Positions 8,252-18,016 of a stretch of DNA of 64,000 nucleotides are shown piece after piece (within the stretch, counting starts at the first letter, position 1; each line of letters starts with the position of its first letter). The notes under the pieces are model-generated. The model saw only the letters and a list, made by a program, of their open reading frames with translations, was not told the origin of the DNA and ran no database searches. The stretch lies in contig NZ_OBEH01000004.1 of assembly GCF_900215465.1 (NCBI RefSeq), positions 302,359-366,358 of the forward strand, written 5' to 3'. The position numbers and the translations under genes were made by a program. Source of the stretch: Flagellimonas pacifica (lineage in GTDB: Bacteria; Bacteroidota; Bacteroidia; Flavobacteriales; Flavobacteriaceae).

Positions 8252-8321
8252 TTTCTAGCCTTTATACTGCCCTTATGCTCAATTTTTCATAAATTGGATA
8301 AATTTAAAATCATTAACTATT

Positions 8322-8522
8322 ATGGCAGTATTAAAAGTAATCGAAGTGTTGGCAAACTCGGACGAAAGTTGGGAGCAAGCCGCAAAAAATGCATTGGACC
8401 AAGCCTCCAAATCTGTTAAAAACATCCGTTCGGTATACATCAATGAGCAAAGTGCCTCTGTAAAAGATGGTAAAATAGATGATTACCGAGTCAATGTAAA
8501 AATCACCTTTGAAGTAAAATAA
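8322..8522 (+). CDS. Dodecin family flavin-binding protein
   Basis: A 66-residue protein with the dodecin pattern: a short beta strand (AVLKVIEVLANS), SDESWEQAAKNAL helix with the Trp that stacks on flavin, and two further strands ending in VNVKITFEVK. Dodecins form dodecameric shells that store flavin. The gene is a single-gene unit with a strong terminator directly after it. Confidence 0.95.
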   Translation: MAVLKVIEVLANSDESWEQAAKNALDQASKSVKNIRSVYINEQSASVKDGKIDDYRVNVKITFEVK

Positions 8523-8542
8523 ACCAAAGGGTGTCAAATTAA

Positions 8543-8571
8543 AAAATGCGCCCAAAAAAGGGCGCATTTTT
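8543..8571 (+). terminator. Rho-independent terminator after dodecin
   Basis: Perfect 11-bp inverted repeat (AAAATGCGCCC at 8543-8553, GGGCGCATTTT at 8560-8570) with a 6-base A-rich loop, ending in a T run. It lies 20 bp after the dodecin stop. Confidence 0.9.
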
Positions 8572-8589
8572 ATATTCTAAACAATTAGT

Positions 8590-10692
8590 ATGATAAAAAG
8601 AATTTCCTTTTTATGGGTTTTTTTGACCTTAACCCATGGTTGTACCCAAAAATCAAATAAAGTGACTCATAAACATACCAATGCACTGGTTCATGAAACC
8701 AGTCCCTATTTGTTACAACATGCGCATAACCCGGTAAATTGGGAAGCTTGGAAACCGGAAGTTTTAGAACGTGCAAAAAAGGAAGACAAACCATTGCTCA
8801 TAAGCATTGGATATGCAGCTTGCCATTGGTGTCATGTAATGGAAAAGGAATGTTTTGAAGATGAGGAAGTGGCCCAAATGATGAATGAAAACTTCATCAA
8901 TATTAAAATAGACCGAGAAGAAAGACCTGATGTAGATCAAATATACATGGACGCCATCCAAATGATGTCCGGAAATGGCGGCTGGCCCTTAAATATTGTT
9001 GCCCTACCCGATGGACGACCTTTTTGGGGCGCTACCTATGTTCCAAAAGACAATTGGATCAAATCCTTAAAGCAACTGACCGACCTATATAAAAACGATA
9101 GAAACAAGATTGTGGAATACGCCACAAATCTTTCCAATGGAATCAACGCTATCAATTTGGTGGAAAACAAAACCGATTCCGGCATATACAATCTTGAACA
9201 ATTGGATGAAGCCGTTACCAATTGGTCACAGTACTTCGACAATTATTTGGGAGGGCACAAACGCGCACCAAAGTTTATGATGCCCAATAACTGGGATTTT
9301 CTGTTGCATTATGCTACTGCGAACACTAAACCTGAGTTATTGGAGCAAGTGAATACCACATTAAAACGTATGGCCTACGGAGGTATATATGACCATGTGG
9401 GCGGAGGGTTTTCAAGATATGCCGTGGACACCAAATGGCATGTACCCCATTTTGAAAAAATGCTTTACGACAATGGGCAATTGGCAAGCCTTTATGCCAA
9501 GGCCTATGCCGTAACCAAAAATGAACTTTATAAAAATGTTGTTAAAGAGACCATTGGTTTTGTAAAAGAAGAGCTCCTAGACAAAAGTGGAGGGTTCTAT
9601 TCCTCTTTGGATGCAGACAGTCTGGATGAACATGGAGAATTGGAAGAGGGGGCATACTATGTTTGGACCAAGGAAGAATTGGAACAATTGCTGGGCGATG
9701 ATTATAAAGTTTTCAAGGATTACTACAACATAAATTCATATGGCCATTGGGAAGAAGGGAATTATGTACTCATCAGGGATAAAACCAATGAGGAAATAGC
9801 CCAAAAACATAATATTTCAGTTACAGATTTAAAGAAAAAACTGAACAACTCCCTTTCTACCTTAAAAAAAGAAAGAGCAAAACGTTCCAAACCTAGATTG
9901 GATGATAAAATACTCACTTCATGGAACGGATTGATGCTTAATGGACTCGTAGATGCATATCGCTATTTAGGGAATGAGGAATACCTTCAATTGGCGTTGA
10001 AAAATGCAAAATTTATTGAAAAGGAAATGATAAAAGATGATCATGCCCTATTCCGTAACCATAAAAAAGGAGAAAGTAGCATCAATGCCTTTTTGGAAGA
10101 TTATGCAACAGTAATTGAAGCTTATCTTGGACTTTATGAAGTTACCTTTGATGAAAAATGGCTAAACCACTCCAAAAGACTTTTGGATTATGCCAAAATA
10201 CACTTCTTGGACAAGGAATCCGGAATGTTCTTTTTTACATCAGATGATGACCATTCATTAATAAGAAGAAGTATAGAGACCAATGATAATGTTATTTCCG
10301 CCTCTAATTCCATCATGGCCAAAAATCTATTGAAGTTCCACAAACTGTTTCCAGATGATGGTTATGGTGATATGGCCAAACAGATGGTCAAAAATGTCCA
10401 GGACGATTTTGCCGAAAGTGCACAGGGTTTTACCAATTGGATGCATTTAATCCTTTATGAAAACCAGAATTTTTATGAAATAGCGGTGGTTGGTGACAAC
10501 TACAAAGGAATTGGAAAAGAAATAAGCAGCAACTATTTACCCAATAGCATATTGGTAGGTTCTAAAAAAGAAGGAGGTATTGATTTATTGAAAAGCAGAT
10601 ATAATGAAGGGCAAACCTTAATCTACGTCTGTATTGAAGGGACTTGTAAACTTCCTGTAACGTCTGCCAATGATGCACTTGGACAACTATAA
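8590..10692 (+). CDS. DUF255 thioredoxin-domain protein (YyaL/Spata20 family)
   Basis: A 700-residue exported protein of the family formerly called DUF255. The N-terminus (MIKRISFLWVFLTLTHGCTQ) is a signal sequence with Cys at residue 18, a possible lipoprotein site. The family start HETSPYLLQHAHNPVNW (about residues 35-51) leads into a thioredoxin-like domain with the motif CHWCHVMEKE (Cys near residue 78), followed by an (alpha/alpha)6-barrel resembling cellulase or GlcNAc epimerase folds (about 210-690; TSWNGLMLNGLVDAYR is recognisable). The biochemical role of this widespread family is not established. Length is normal. Confidence 0.9.
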   Translation: MIKRISFLWVFLTLTHGCTQKSNKVTHKHTNALVHETSPYLLQHAHNPVNWEAWKPEVLERAKKEDKPLLISIGYAACHWCHVMEKECFEDEEVAQMMNENFINIKIDREERPDVDQIYMDAIQMMSGNGGWPLNIVALPDGRPFWGATYVPKDNWIKSLKQLTDLYKNDRNKIVEYATNLSNGINAINLVENKTDSGIYNLEQLDEAVTNWSQYFDNYLGGHKRAPKFMMPNNWDFLLHYATANTKPELLEQVNTTLKRMAYGGIYDHVGGGFSRYAVDTKWHVPHFEKMLYDNGQLASLYAKAYAVTKNELYKNVVKETIGFVKEELLDKSGGFYSSLDADSLDEHGELEEGAYYVWTKEELEQLLGDDYKVFKDYYNINSYGHWEEGNYVLIRDKTNEEIAQKHNISVTDLKKKLNNSLSTLKKERAKRSKPRLDDKILTSWNGLMLNGLVDAYRYLGNEEYLQLALKNAKFIEKEMIKDDHALFRNHKKGESSINAFLEDYATVIEAYLGLYEVTFDEKWLNHSKRLLDYAKIHFLDKESGMFFFTSDDDHSLIRRSIETNDNVISASNSIMAKNLLKFHKLFPDDGYGDMAKQMVKNVQDDFAESAQGFTNWMHLILYENQNFYEIAVVGDNYKGIGKEISSNYLPNSILVGSKKEGGIDLLKSRYNEGQTLIYVCIEGTCKLPVTSANDALGQL

Positions 10693-10732
10693 AGATTAAC
10701 CAAAAACCACGGGGCTGCAGGTAAAAGGAATT

Positions 10733-10740
10733 TACTTTTG
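10733..10740 (+). promoter_or_regulatory. -7 promoter element for the MscS-type channel gene
   Basis: TACTTTTG, an exact TAnnTTTG match, 18 bp before the ATG at 10759. No TTG is found at the usual -33 spacing, so this is a partial match. It places a TTG alternative start (10738) inside the promoter and so excludes it. Confidence 0.45.
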
Positions 10741-10758
10741 CTTTTAATCCAAAACAAT

Positions 10759-11580
10759 ATGGAAGAGTTACGCAATTTTGAAAAGCATTTAGAGAATGCC
10801 ATAGATTGGTTCTGGGGCTTTATGCCCGATTTAATCCTGGCAGTTGTCATCTTTTTTGTTGGATTATGGATTGTACGATTCATAAACAAAATGGTTCATC
10901 GCTTTTTTGAAAGAAAAGATTATGACCCAACCTTGGAAAGTTTTCTGCAAAGCTTTATAAGTGTAGCATTAAAAGTGCTGTTGTTTGTTATTGTCGTTAC
11001 CCAGTTAGGAGTAAAATCCTCGTCATTGGTAGCTATGGTAGGTGCGGCCGGTTTAGCTATCGGACTTGCACTTCAAGGCTCCCTAGCCAATTTTGCAGGT
11101 GGTGTACTGATACTCATTTTTAAACCTTTTAAAGTTGGTGATTGGGTTTCCGCCCAAGGTGTGGAAGGTAGCGTAAAGCAAATAACCATATTCAGCACCA
11201 AACTGAACACTTTTGGAAACCAAGTGGCCATTATTCCAAATGGGCAACTTAGCAATGGTAGTATTATAAACTACAACCAAGAAGACACCCGAAGGGATAA
11301 ATTTGATGTTGGTATTGGGTATGGCTCCAATATAAAAGAGGCCAAAGAAATTTTATTACAGATTTGTGCAGATAGTCCAGATATATTAAAAGAGCCCATT
11401 CCTGAAGTCTATGTAGGTGAATTGGGAGATAGTTCTGTGAATATTACACTACGTTTTTGGGCTAAAAACGAGTTTTTTTGGCCCGCACATTTTTATGTGA
11501 TCGAGGAAACAAAACTACGCTTTGATCAAGCTGGAATTGAAATTCCGTTCCCGCAAAGGGTGGTACATGACCCAGACTAA
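10759..11580 (+). CDS. Small-conductance mechanosensitive channel, MscS family
   Basis: A 273-residue inner-membrane channel that releases solutes on osmotic downshock. Three transmembrane helices are visible (about 22-42, 66-86 and 92-122); the third is the pore helix with the Gly/Ala-rich AAGLAIGLALQGSLANFAGG pattern. The cytosolic beta domain follows with FKVGDWVSAQG, and the C-terminal alpha/beta part ends near FPQRVVH. Start at ATG 10759 (MEELRN). It converges on tsaB, and the two stop codons overlap by four bases, so there is no room for a separate terminator. Confidence 0.93.
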   Translation: MEELRNFEKHLENAIDWFWGFMPDLILAVVIFFVGLWIVRFINKMVHRFFERKDYDPTLESFLQSFISVALKVLLFVIVVTQLGVKSSSLVAMVGAAGLAIGLALQGSLANFAGGVLILIFKPFKVGDWVSAQGVEGSVKQITIFSTKLNTFGNQVAIIPNGQLSNGSIINYNQEDTRRDKFDVGIGYGSNIKEAKEILLQICADSPDILKEPIPEVYVGELGDSSVNITLRFWAKNEFFWPAHFYVIEETKLRFDQAGIEIPFPQRVVHDPD

Positions 11581-12254
11581 CCTTTCTTCTTTGTTTGAAG
11601 AACAAAATCCTTTAGATAATAAGGTTCAAAATAAGCCACATCTTCAAATAGGCCTTCTTGAAACTTCTTAAAGGAAAGTTGCGCCATTTCCTTGGCCGAA
11701 GGAATAATGGAAGTGTCAAAATTCATGTTGGGATGGTTCAAAACTTCAATGCATTTTTCTGCTCCACTGCCTACAAGATGGACTTTTGAACCAGCCAGAA
11801 ATTTATCAAAGGAACTTTCATCTATGATTTCAGCCCTAGTTTCTCTTACCACCTCGTAGTTTGCATTAAAAACACAAGAATATACTTCCATCCTTCTAGC
11901 ATCCAAAACGGGAATAACAATTTCTCCATCCAAAGCTTTGATTTGACTGGCCATACTTTGCAATGTTGGAACGGAAATTAAAGGTAGGTCCAAAGAAAAA
12001 CAGAGTCCCTTGGCCGCCGACACACCAATTCGGAGTCCTGTATAAGACCCTGGCCCCTTACTCACAGCCACGGCATCCAAATCTAAAAATGACAAAGAAG
12101 CCTCATTCAAGGCTTCTTTTATAAAAACATGTAATTGTTCTGAATGCGAATAGTTCATCGCATTGTTTTCCTTCAAGGATACAATCTCATTGTCCTCAGA
12201 TATGCTTACAGAACAATTTGTAGTTGCTGTTTCTAAATTTAGTATTCTGGCCAT
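11577..12254 (-). CDS. tsaB: tRNA threonylcarbamoyladenosine biosynthesis protein TsaB
   Basis: A 225-residue ASKHA-fold pseudo-enzyme that dimerises with TsaD to make t6A37 in ANN-decoding tRNAs. The family start (ILNLETATTNCSVSI) and the KGPGSYTGLRIGVSAAKGL motif (about residues 65-84) are clear. I chose ATG 12254 over an in-frame GTG at 12263. It follows the tolC-like gene by 16 bp and so may be cotranscribed with the export operon, although the functions are unrelated. Its end overlaps the convergent channel gene by four bases. Confidence 0.93.
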   Translation of the reverse strand: MARILNLETATTNCSVSISEDNEIVSLKENNAMNYSHSEQLHVFIKEALNEASLSFLDLDAVAVSKGPGSYTGLRIGVSAAKGLCFSLDLPLISVPTLQSMASQIKALDGEIVIPVLDARRMEVYSCVFNANYEVVRETRAEIIDESSFDKFLAGSKVHLVGSGAEKCIEVLNHPNMNFDTSIIPSAKEMAQLSFKKFQEGLFEDVAYFEPYYLKDFVLQTKKKG

Positions 12255-12270
12255 AGCGGCCACAAAGATA

Positions 12271-13620
12271 CTAGTTTAATGAAATGGGAATACCAAAGTA
12301 GAACTCCAATATTTTCAATCGGAAAATATAATCGTACTTGGTCCGTATTACATCTGCTTCTGCATTATCCACTCTAGATTGTGCCTGACTAAAGTCAAAA
12401 GCATTCATCAAGCCAACGTCAAAACGTTCTTTGGCATAATTGTAGGCCAACCTTCTTGCCTCTGCAGTTTTTACTGCTGCCTCATAAGCTTTAAAAAAGG
12501 TGGTAACATCTACATAAGCCTGTTGAATATTCGTCTCCAAATCCAATTTGTCTTGTTCAAATTGCAGTTTGGCCTTCTCCAAGCTTATTTTTGATCGCTT
12601 GACATTATTTCGGGTACTCCATCCATTAAAAATAGGTACGCTTAGGCTTGCTCCATAAGAAACTCCATCAAAGATCCAAAGTTGGTCAGTAAAACTTGGA
12701 GTATAAAGAACATTGTTGGCATCCGGAATTGAGGTTGCATCTGAATACCTGGTTCCATAGTTAAAGTTTGCTGACAGGGTTGGATATCTTGCTCCTTTGG
12801 CTATCTCCAAATCTTTTTCTGCGAGTTCTACATTAGATTGGGAAAACTTAATATCATTTCTAAAAGTCAATGCCTTATCAAAGATAACTTTAGCTGAATT
12901 TTTTAGAATATCAGATGGTGGAATATCAAATTGCTCGTCAGCTATATCAAAATTTTCATAATCTGTTATCTGTAACAATTGTGCTAAATTGATTCTTGAA
13001 ATTAAGACCAAGCTTTCACCGTTAACAATCTGCTGTTCTTGATTGGCCGCAGTGGCTTCAATCTCCAACAAATCCCCTCTTGGAGAAACTCCTGACTCTA
13101 CCAACTCTTTGGTACGCTTTAAATCTTGTTCAGTGACCGCATATTGGGCCCTGAATGTCTTAAGCGACTCTTTATTGGAAAGCACTCGCAAATAAGCATT
13201 GGCCACATTTAAGCGAATGTCATCTTTTAAATCGTCCAACCTATATTGACTGGCAATAGCATTAAGTTTAGCCCTATTAAACCTGTGCACATTACGCATT
13301 CCATCAAAAATGGTCACACTTGTACTAAATCCACCATTTACACTAAAATTGGTTTCATTTGTAGGCTGATTAGTGGTAGGATTAATGGAAAACCCTGTGC
13401 TGCTTGAAATACTAGTTGATGCATTTAAATTTGGTAAAAAGTTGCCCAAAGCATCTGATTTGTCAATTTTGTCATTTTCCAAATCCAGTTCAAATTGTTC
13501 AATGGTCAAATTATTATCAACAGCATAGGTAACACATTCTTGGAGTGTCCATTTTTTCATTTGTGCGTTTGTGATGAACATGGCACAAATTATCATGAAT
13601 AAAGTGATTCTATATTTCAT
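12271..13620 (-). CDS. TolC-family outer-membrane efflux protein
   Basis: A 449-residue outer-membrane channel with signal peptide (MKYRITLFMIICAMFITNAQ) and two OEP repeats (about 30-225 and 240-445), each with long helical stretches (for example LRLNVANAYLRVLSN and ETNIQQAYVDVTTFFKAYEAAVK). The WTLQECVTYAVDNNLTIEQ start is the common TolC-family opening. It should form the exit duct for the ABC permeases and adaptors encoded directly upstream on the same strand, with 38 bp between it and the second adaptor gene. It is the only TolC gene for two adaptors. Confidence 0.93.
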   Translation of the reverse strand: MKYRITLFMIICAMFITNAQMKKWTLQECVTYAVDNNLTIEQFELDLENDKIDKSDALGNFLPNLNASTSISSSTGFSINPTTNQPTNETNFSVNGGFSTSVTIFDGMRNVHRFNRAKLNAIASQYRLDDLKDDIRLNVANAYLRVLSNKESLKTFRAQYAVTEQDLKRTKELVESGVSPRGDLLEIEATAANQEQQIVNGESLVLISRINLAQLLQITDYENFDIADEQFDIPPSDILKNSAKVIFDKALTFRNDIKFSQSNVELAEKDLEIAKGARYPTLSANFNYGTRYSDATSIPDANNVLYTPSFTDQLWIFDGVSYGASLSVPIFNGWSTRNNVKRSKISLEKAKLQFEQDKLDLETNIQQAYVDVTTFFKAYEAAVKTAEARRLAYNYAKERFDVGLMNAFDFSQAQSRVDNAEADVIRTKYDYIFRLKILEFYFGIPISLN

Positions 13621-13658
13621 TCGTTTTTTGATTTTTGTTTGTTATTAGGCTTGTTCTG

Positions 13659-14774
13659 TTAAGAATCTTCATCATCACTTTTCTTCTCCAATTTATTCCA
13701 AACCTTGATTTTAACGTCTTCTTCAAGTCCAGACAGTACCTCTACATCAATTCCATCGCTCACCCCTAATTCTAGTTCTTTTCTTTCAAATTCATTTTCA
13801 CCGATCTCAATTTCAACATAGGGCTTTTCAGTTTCCTTATCAAACTGTAATAAAGCTTCTTTTATAGCCAAAACATCCTTTTTTTCTTCCAAGACTATAG
13901 AGGCATTGGCACTATATCCTGCTCTTACATACGTGCTGTCGTTCATTACCAAGTCGCCCTCAATCTTAAATTGGACAGCTCCTTCTTCCTCTATTCCTTT
14001 TGGGGCAATGAATTTAAGTTTAGCCTCAAATTTATTTTTTTCCAACGCTCCCAAACTAATCTCCAAAGGCATTCCTTCATGAAGTTTCCCTACTTCTGCC
14101 TCATCAACTTCACCTTCAAAAATCATTTTGGTCATATCTGCAATAGTAGCTATTGTGGTACCATCGTTAAAATTATTACTCTGGATTACCTGATCTCCCT
14201 CTTCTACTGGAATTTCAAGAATTGTCCCAGAAACTGTGGCCCTAATATTGGTGTTGGCACTTGAAGAACCTCCTGCAGAACCTTTTCTTATAATTTGATA
14301 ATCGGCTCTAGAATTCTTCAATTCCTGCTGAGCTTGATCATAGGATAACTGCTGGTTGTTAAAATCTTGACTTGAAATAACTCCTTTATCAAACAATGCC
14401 TTGTTTCTATCGTATTCTACTTTTGCATTGTTCAACGCCAATTCCGCATTTCGAACCCTTCCAGCGGCCTGATTCAATGATTGTTCATTAGGAACCACCT
14501 TGATCACTGCGATTAAATCGCCTGCTTTTACATCTACTCCTTCTTCCAAGAGCACCCTATCTATAATTCCTGAAATTTGGGGTTTAATGTTAATCTCATC
14601 CTCAGGGATAACCTTTCCAGTAACAATTACCTTGTTGACAATATCCTTGCGTTCTACTGTTTCTGTTTTATATAGTTGTTGGGGTGTACTATTTTGTTTC
14701 AAGAAATAGACAGTAGCCGCCAAAATACCTATCACGACTATCCCTATCAATCCATACTTTACATATTTGTTCAT
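13659..14774 (-). CDS. MacA-like periplasmic adaptor (second copy)
   Basis: A 371-residue membrane-fusion protein: one N-terminal transmembrane anchor (about 6-25), lipoyl-like half-motifs (INIKPQISGIIDRVLLEEGVDVKAGDLIAVI and TIRATVSGTILEIPVEEGDQV), an alpha-helical hairpin between them (about 105-165), then beta-barrel and membrane-proximal domains. It bridges the ABC permeases to TolC. It is clearly homologous to the adaptor at 18081-19193; both end with ELGVSDGI-VEV-SGL-----IK-WN. It lies between permease D (26 bp) and the TolC gene (38 bp), consistent with one transcript. Confidence 0.93.
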   Translation of the reverse strand: MNKYVKYGLIGIVVIGILAATVYFLKQNSTPQQLYKTETVERKDIVNKVIVTGKVIPEDEINIKPQISGIIDRVLLEEGVDVKAGDLIAVIKVVPNEQSLNQAAGRVRNAELALNNAKVEYDRNKALFDKGVISSQDFNNQQLSYDQAQQELKNSRADYQIIRKGSAGGSSSANTNIRATVSGTILEIPVEEGDQVIQSNNFNDGTTIATIADMTKMIFEGEVDEAEVGKLHEGMPLEISLGALEKNKFEAKLKFIAPKGIEEEGAVQFKIEGDLVMNDSTYVRAGYSANASIVLEEKKDVLAIKEALLQFDKETEKPYVEIEIGENEFERKELELGVSDGIDVEVLSGLEEDVKIKVWNKLEKKSDDEDS

Positions 14775-14800
14775 TGCTGTTATTTATTAATTCTGATTGA

Positions 14801-16057
14801 TTATTCTTCTCTCAATGCTTCAATTGGTCTTACTCTTATTGCTTTATTCGCCGGTAGTAACCCAATTAATACGCTTAGGGTTATCATAAGCAAAAATGAA
14901 ATCACAAACTGGGGTATGTTTACCATGGGGTTGACAAAAGGAAAATCTTCTCCACTGCCCCATATTGAATTGAGTATCGCCAAAATTCCTACAGAAATAG
15001 CAAAACCAATGAGTCCCGCAAATGCGGTCAAAACTATGGCCTCTACCACGATCTGCCTTTTTACCACAACCGGTGTGGCCCCTAAGGCTCTCCTTACTCC
15101 TATTTCCTTGGTCCTTTCTTTTACTGTTATCAATAGAATATTACTAATGGCGATAACACCCGCTAACAGTGTAAATATTCCAATGAAAAATGAAAACCCT
15201 TTGAGCACATTGGTAAATGCGGAAATGTTGTTGAAGATTTCAGACATATTGAAACTTCCAATTGCTCTTTCATCATCTGGATGAATATCGTATTTGTTTT
15301 TAAGAATGGCCTTTATTTGTTTCTCAACAACGGCTACTTTGGTGTTGGGCTCTACAGCTATAGCCATCCATCCCATTCTGTCACCAGTATTAAAAGCCTT
15401 TTGAAAGGTCGTAAATGGAATAAATACTGCATTTTCTCCATCAATATTGATGTTTTTACTTGGTTTGTATATACCAACAACCGTAAAGAAAACACCATTG
15501 ATTCGAATTTCACCGCCTATGGCATTCTCACCTTTTTCAAATAAAAGCTTATAGGTTTCCTCGCCAATAACACAAACTTTCTTTGAATGCTCTATATCAT
15601 TGTTGTTCAAAAACCTTCCTTCAACCAGCTTCTTTTTGGTAATGTTATCAATCTCAGGATAATCTCCATAAACTGATGAGCCACTGGTCTGACCTTTCCT
15701 ATAAACTGTTGTGACCGCCCTGTGGCTGCCCAGTTCTATTCGTGGAGCTAAAACCTCTATTTCAGGAATCTGTTCTTTTAAAATATGAGCATCTTCAATT
15801 TTATATCGAATCCTACGACCACGTTCAAAACCTTTATAGGGTTCTGAGGTGCTTTGCCCCCAAACAAAAAGACTGTTTGAGGCAGTACCAGCAAAAATCT
15901 TGTCAAATCCATTGCTCATTCCATTGGCAGAACCTAACAAAAGCACCAATATCAACATGGCAAAAATAACTCCGAGCATGGTCAAAAATGTTCTGAGCAT
16001 ATTTTTGCCCAGTGTATGAAAAATTTCAGACCATAAATCTTTATCTAATAACCACAT
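14801..16057 (-). CDS. MacB-like ABC transporter permease D
   Basis: A 418-residue FtsX/MacB-type inner-membrane permease without a fused ATPase. One N-terminal helix (about 22-45), a periplasmic MacB_PCD domain (about 50-270), then three C-terminal helices (about 285-410), with the coupling motif VKERTKEIGVRRALGA that contacts the ATPase. Its N-terminal text (LRTFLTMLGVIFAMLILVLLLGSANGM) and the GRRIRYKIEDAH segment pair it with permease B (19230-20489). It starts 2 bp after permease C ends. Substrate unknown; MacB-type systems move proteins, peptides, lipids or drugs from the periplasm rather than across the inner membrane. Confidence 0.92.
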   Translation of the reverse strand: MWLLDKDLWSEIFHTLGKNMLRTFLTMLGVIFAMLILVLLLGSANGMSNGFDKIFAGTASNSLFVWGQSTSEPYKGFERGRRIRYKIEDAHILKEQIPEIEVLAPRIELGSHRAVTTVYRKGQTSGSSVYGDYPEIDNITKKKLVEGRFLNNNDIEHSKKVCVIGEETYKLLFEKGENAIGGEIRINGVFFTVVGIYKPSKNINIDGENAVFIPFTTFQKAFNTGDRMGWMAIAVEPNTKVAVVEKQIKAILKNKYDIHPDDERAIGSFNMSEIFNNISAFTNVLKGFSFFIGIFTLLAGVIAISNILLITVKERTKEIGVRRALGATPVVVKRQIVVEAIVLTAFAGLIGFAISVGILAILNSIWGSGEDFPFVNPMVNIPQFVISFLLMITLSVLIGLLPANKAIRVRPIEALREE

Positions 16058-16059
16058 AA

Positions 16060-17289
16060 TTATTTATCACTTAATGCCACTATGGGTTTCACATTTGCTG
16101 CCTTTATTGCAGGTATCAATCCGGCCATTACGCCAGCAACTATCAAAACTATGGTCGCCGTAATAACTGTTGAAGCACTTACATTAGGGTTACTGAAAGC
16201 AGGTGTTTCTATATTAGGCCCAATTGCCGCCAGTATTATCCATGCAAACATCAACCCTATAAATCCTGAAAGAGTCGTTATAAAAATTGACTCTAAAAGT
16301 ACTAGGTTAACTATCTGTCTTGGCCTTGCGCCCAAAGCTTTTCTAACCCCAATTTCCTTAGTTCGTTCCTTAATGGTAAAGACCATAATATTCCCAATGC
16401 CAACAATTCCCGCGATCAAAATCAAAAAGCCAACTCCAATTCCGATTGCCCTTAAAACAGCCGAAAAACTGCTTATGTCGTCAAAGGCTTCGGCATAATT
16501 CCAAACAAATAATCCAGATTGGTCATCCGGAGCGATTTTGTGTCTTCGTTTCATCAAATCTTCCAATTTTCCTGAAAACTCCAGTGCTTGAGTAAGATCA
16601 TAGGTGGGGTTATAGGTAAGGAGAATTTGACTGATATAATTTGTGTTCCCGTAAATCCTTTGATAGGTACTAACAGGTGCGTAAATTACCCGTTCCGCAT
16701 TATCATCGCCTTCATCTATAAAAACACCTATTACTTTAAAGGGTAGGTTGTTAAACTCCACAAACTTGCCAAGTGGATCTTCATTTTTAAAAAGATCTTC
16801 CGCAACCTTTCTTCCAATTACTGCAACTTTTGCCTTATTTATAAGGTCCGCTTCATTAATATATCTTCCGTTTGTGACTATTGTCTTTTCAATAACCTGA
16901 TGATCCGGATGTACCGCTTGAACCCTATAAGATCCCGTTTCACTTTGATACTTGGCTGAAGTATTGGTATAATATCTAGCACTTATATATTCGATATCGT
17001 CCGGAAAGCTTTGCTTTATATAATCAATATCATCATTTTTGAACTGGATTCTCCTTCCGGCTTCAAAGCCCGCGTGCGCTTTTGCTGTAGTACCCGGGCG
17101 CACAAAAATGGAGTTCGTGGCATCATCATTGAATTGCCCCGTAAACCCATTTTGCATACCATTGACGGAAGCCAACAGCATTACCAAAATAAAGATGGCC
17201 CAACCAACGGAAAAGCCTGTCAAAAAAGTACGAAGCTTGTTCTTTTTGAGTGTGTTGAATATTTCTTGCCAGATATCCCTATCAAACAT
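16060..17289 (-). CDS. MacB-like ABC transporter permease C
   Basis: A 409-residue FtsX/MacB-type permease: N-terminal helix (about 20-43), periplasmic domain, three C-terminal helices and the coupling motif IKERTKEIGVRKALGA. Its N-terminus (MFDRDIWQEIFNTLKKNKLRTFLTG-SV) closely matches that of permease A (20517-21761), so C and A form one pair and D and B another. The gene overlaps the end of the ATPase gene by 8 bp, strong evidence that this ATPase energises at least the C/D pair. Confidence 0.92.
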   Translation of the reverse strand: MFDRDIWQEIFNTLKKNKLRTFLTGFSVGWAIFILVMLLASVNGMQNGFTGQFNDDATNSIFVRPGTTAKAHAGFEAGRRIQFKNDDIDYIKQSFPDDIEYISARYYTNTSAKYQSETGSYRVQAVHPDHQVIEKTIVTNGRYINEADLINKAKVAVIGRKVAEDLFKNEDPLGKFVEFNNLPFKVIGVFIDEGDDNAERVIYAPVSTYQRIYGNTNYISQILLTYNPTYDLTQALEFSGKLEDLMKRRHKIAPDDQSGLFVWNYAEAFDDISSFSAVLRAIGIGVGFLILIAGIVGIGNIMVFTIKERTKEIGVRKALGARPRQIVNLVLLESIFITTLSGFIGLMFAWIILAAIGPNIETPAFSNPNVSASTVITATIVLIVAGVMAGLIPAIKAANVKPIVALSDK

Positions 17290-17983
17290 ATTGTTCGGCC
17301 CTAACTTGGTTTACCTTTTTATCCTCAACAATTACCCCATCTTTTAAATGGACAATTCTTTTGCACATGTGCGCTATGTCTTCTTCGTGAGTTACCACTA
17401 GAATGGTGTTTCCTTCGTCATTGATTTTTTGTATCAAATCCATGACCTCATAAGAAGTTGTACTATCAAGAGCTCCTGTCGGCTCATCAGCCAAAAGCAC
17501 CTTGGGTTCAGCTGCCATGGCCCTTGCGATAGCCACACGCTGTTTTTGACCTCCAGAAAGTTCACTTGGCAAATGAGTCGCCCATTCCTTTAAACCAACT
17601 CTTTCTAAATATTGGAGCGCCTTTTCTTGGCGTTCCTTTCTTGGAACTCCTTGATAATAAAGTGGCAACGCCACATTTTCCAATGCGCTCTTGTAATTAA
17701 TTAAATTAAAGGATTGAAAAATAAAACCCAAAAACTTATTTCTGTACTGTGCCGCTTTGGTCTCACTCAAATCTTTGATCGGAACTCCATCCAAAGTATA
17801 TTCGCCACTATCTGCTCCATCGAGCATCCCTAAAATATTCAATAAGGTGGATTTTCCAGAGCCCGAAGACCCCATAATTGCCACAAGCTCTCCTGCTTCG
17901 GCCTTAAAGTTGATTCCTTTTAAAACATGAAGGGAATTACTGCCCATTTGATAGGACTTGTGCAGATCTTTGATTTCTATCAT
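17282..17983 (-). CDS. LolD/MacB-type ABC transporter ATP-binding protein
   Basis: A 233-residue ATPase with Walker A (MGSSGSGKSTLLN, about residues 35-47), Q-loop FIFQSFNLI, signature LSGGQKQRVAIARA, Walker B VLLADEPTGAL and the H-loop VVTHEEDIAHMC. It belongs to the short family that works with FtsX/MacB permeases. It is the only ATPase of the four-permease locus. An 97-bp gap with three TTACAAG half-sites precedes it, while the gene after it overlaps by 8 bp. Confidence 0.95.
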   Translation of the reverse strand: MIEIKDLHKSYQMGSNSLHVLKGINFKAEAGELVAIMGSSGSGKSTLLNILGMLDGADSGEYTLDGVPIKDLSETKAAQYRNKFLGFIFQSFNLINYKSALENVALPLYYQGVPRKERQEKALQYLERVGLKEWATHLPSELSGGQKQRVAIARAMAAEPKVLLADEPTGALDSTTSYEVMDLIQKINDEGNTILVVTHEEDIAHMCKRIVHLKDGVIVEDKKVNQVRAEQYV

Positions 17984-18016
17984 GATTGGTGATGTTAGCT
18001 ATCCGATGATTTAACT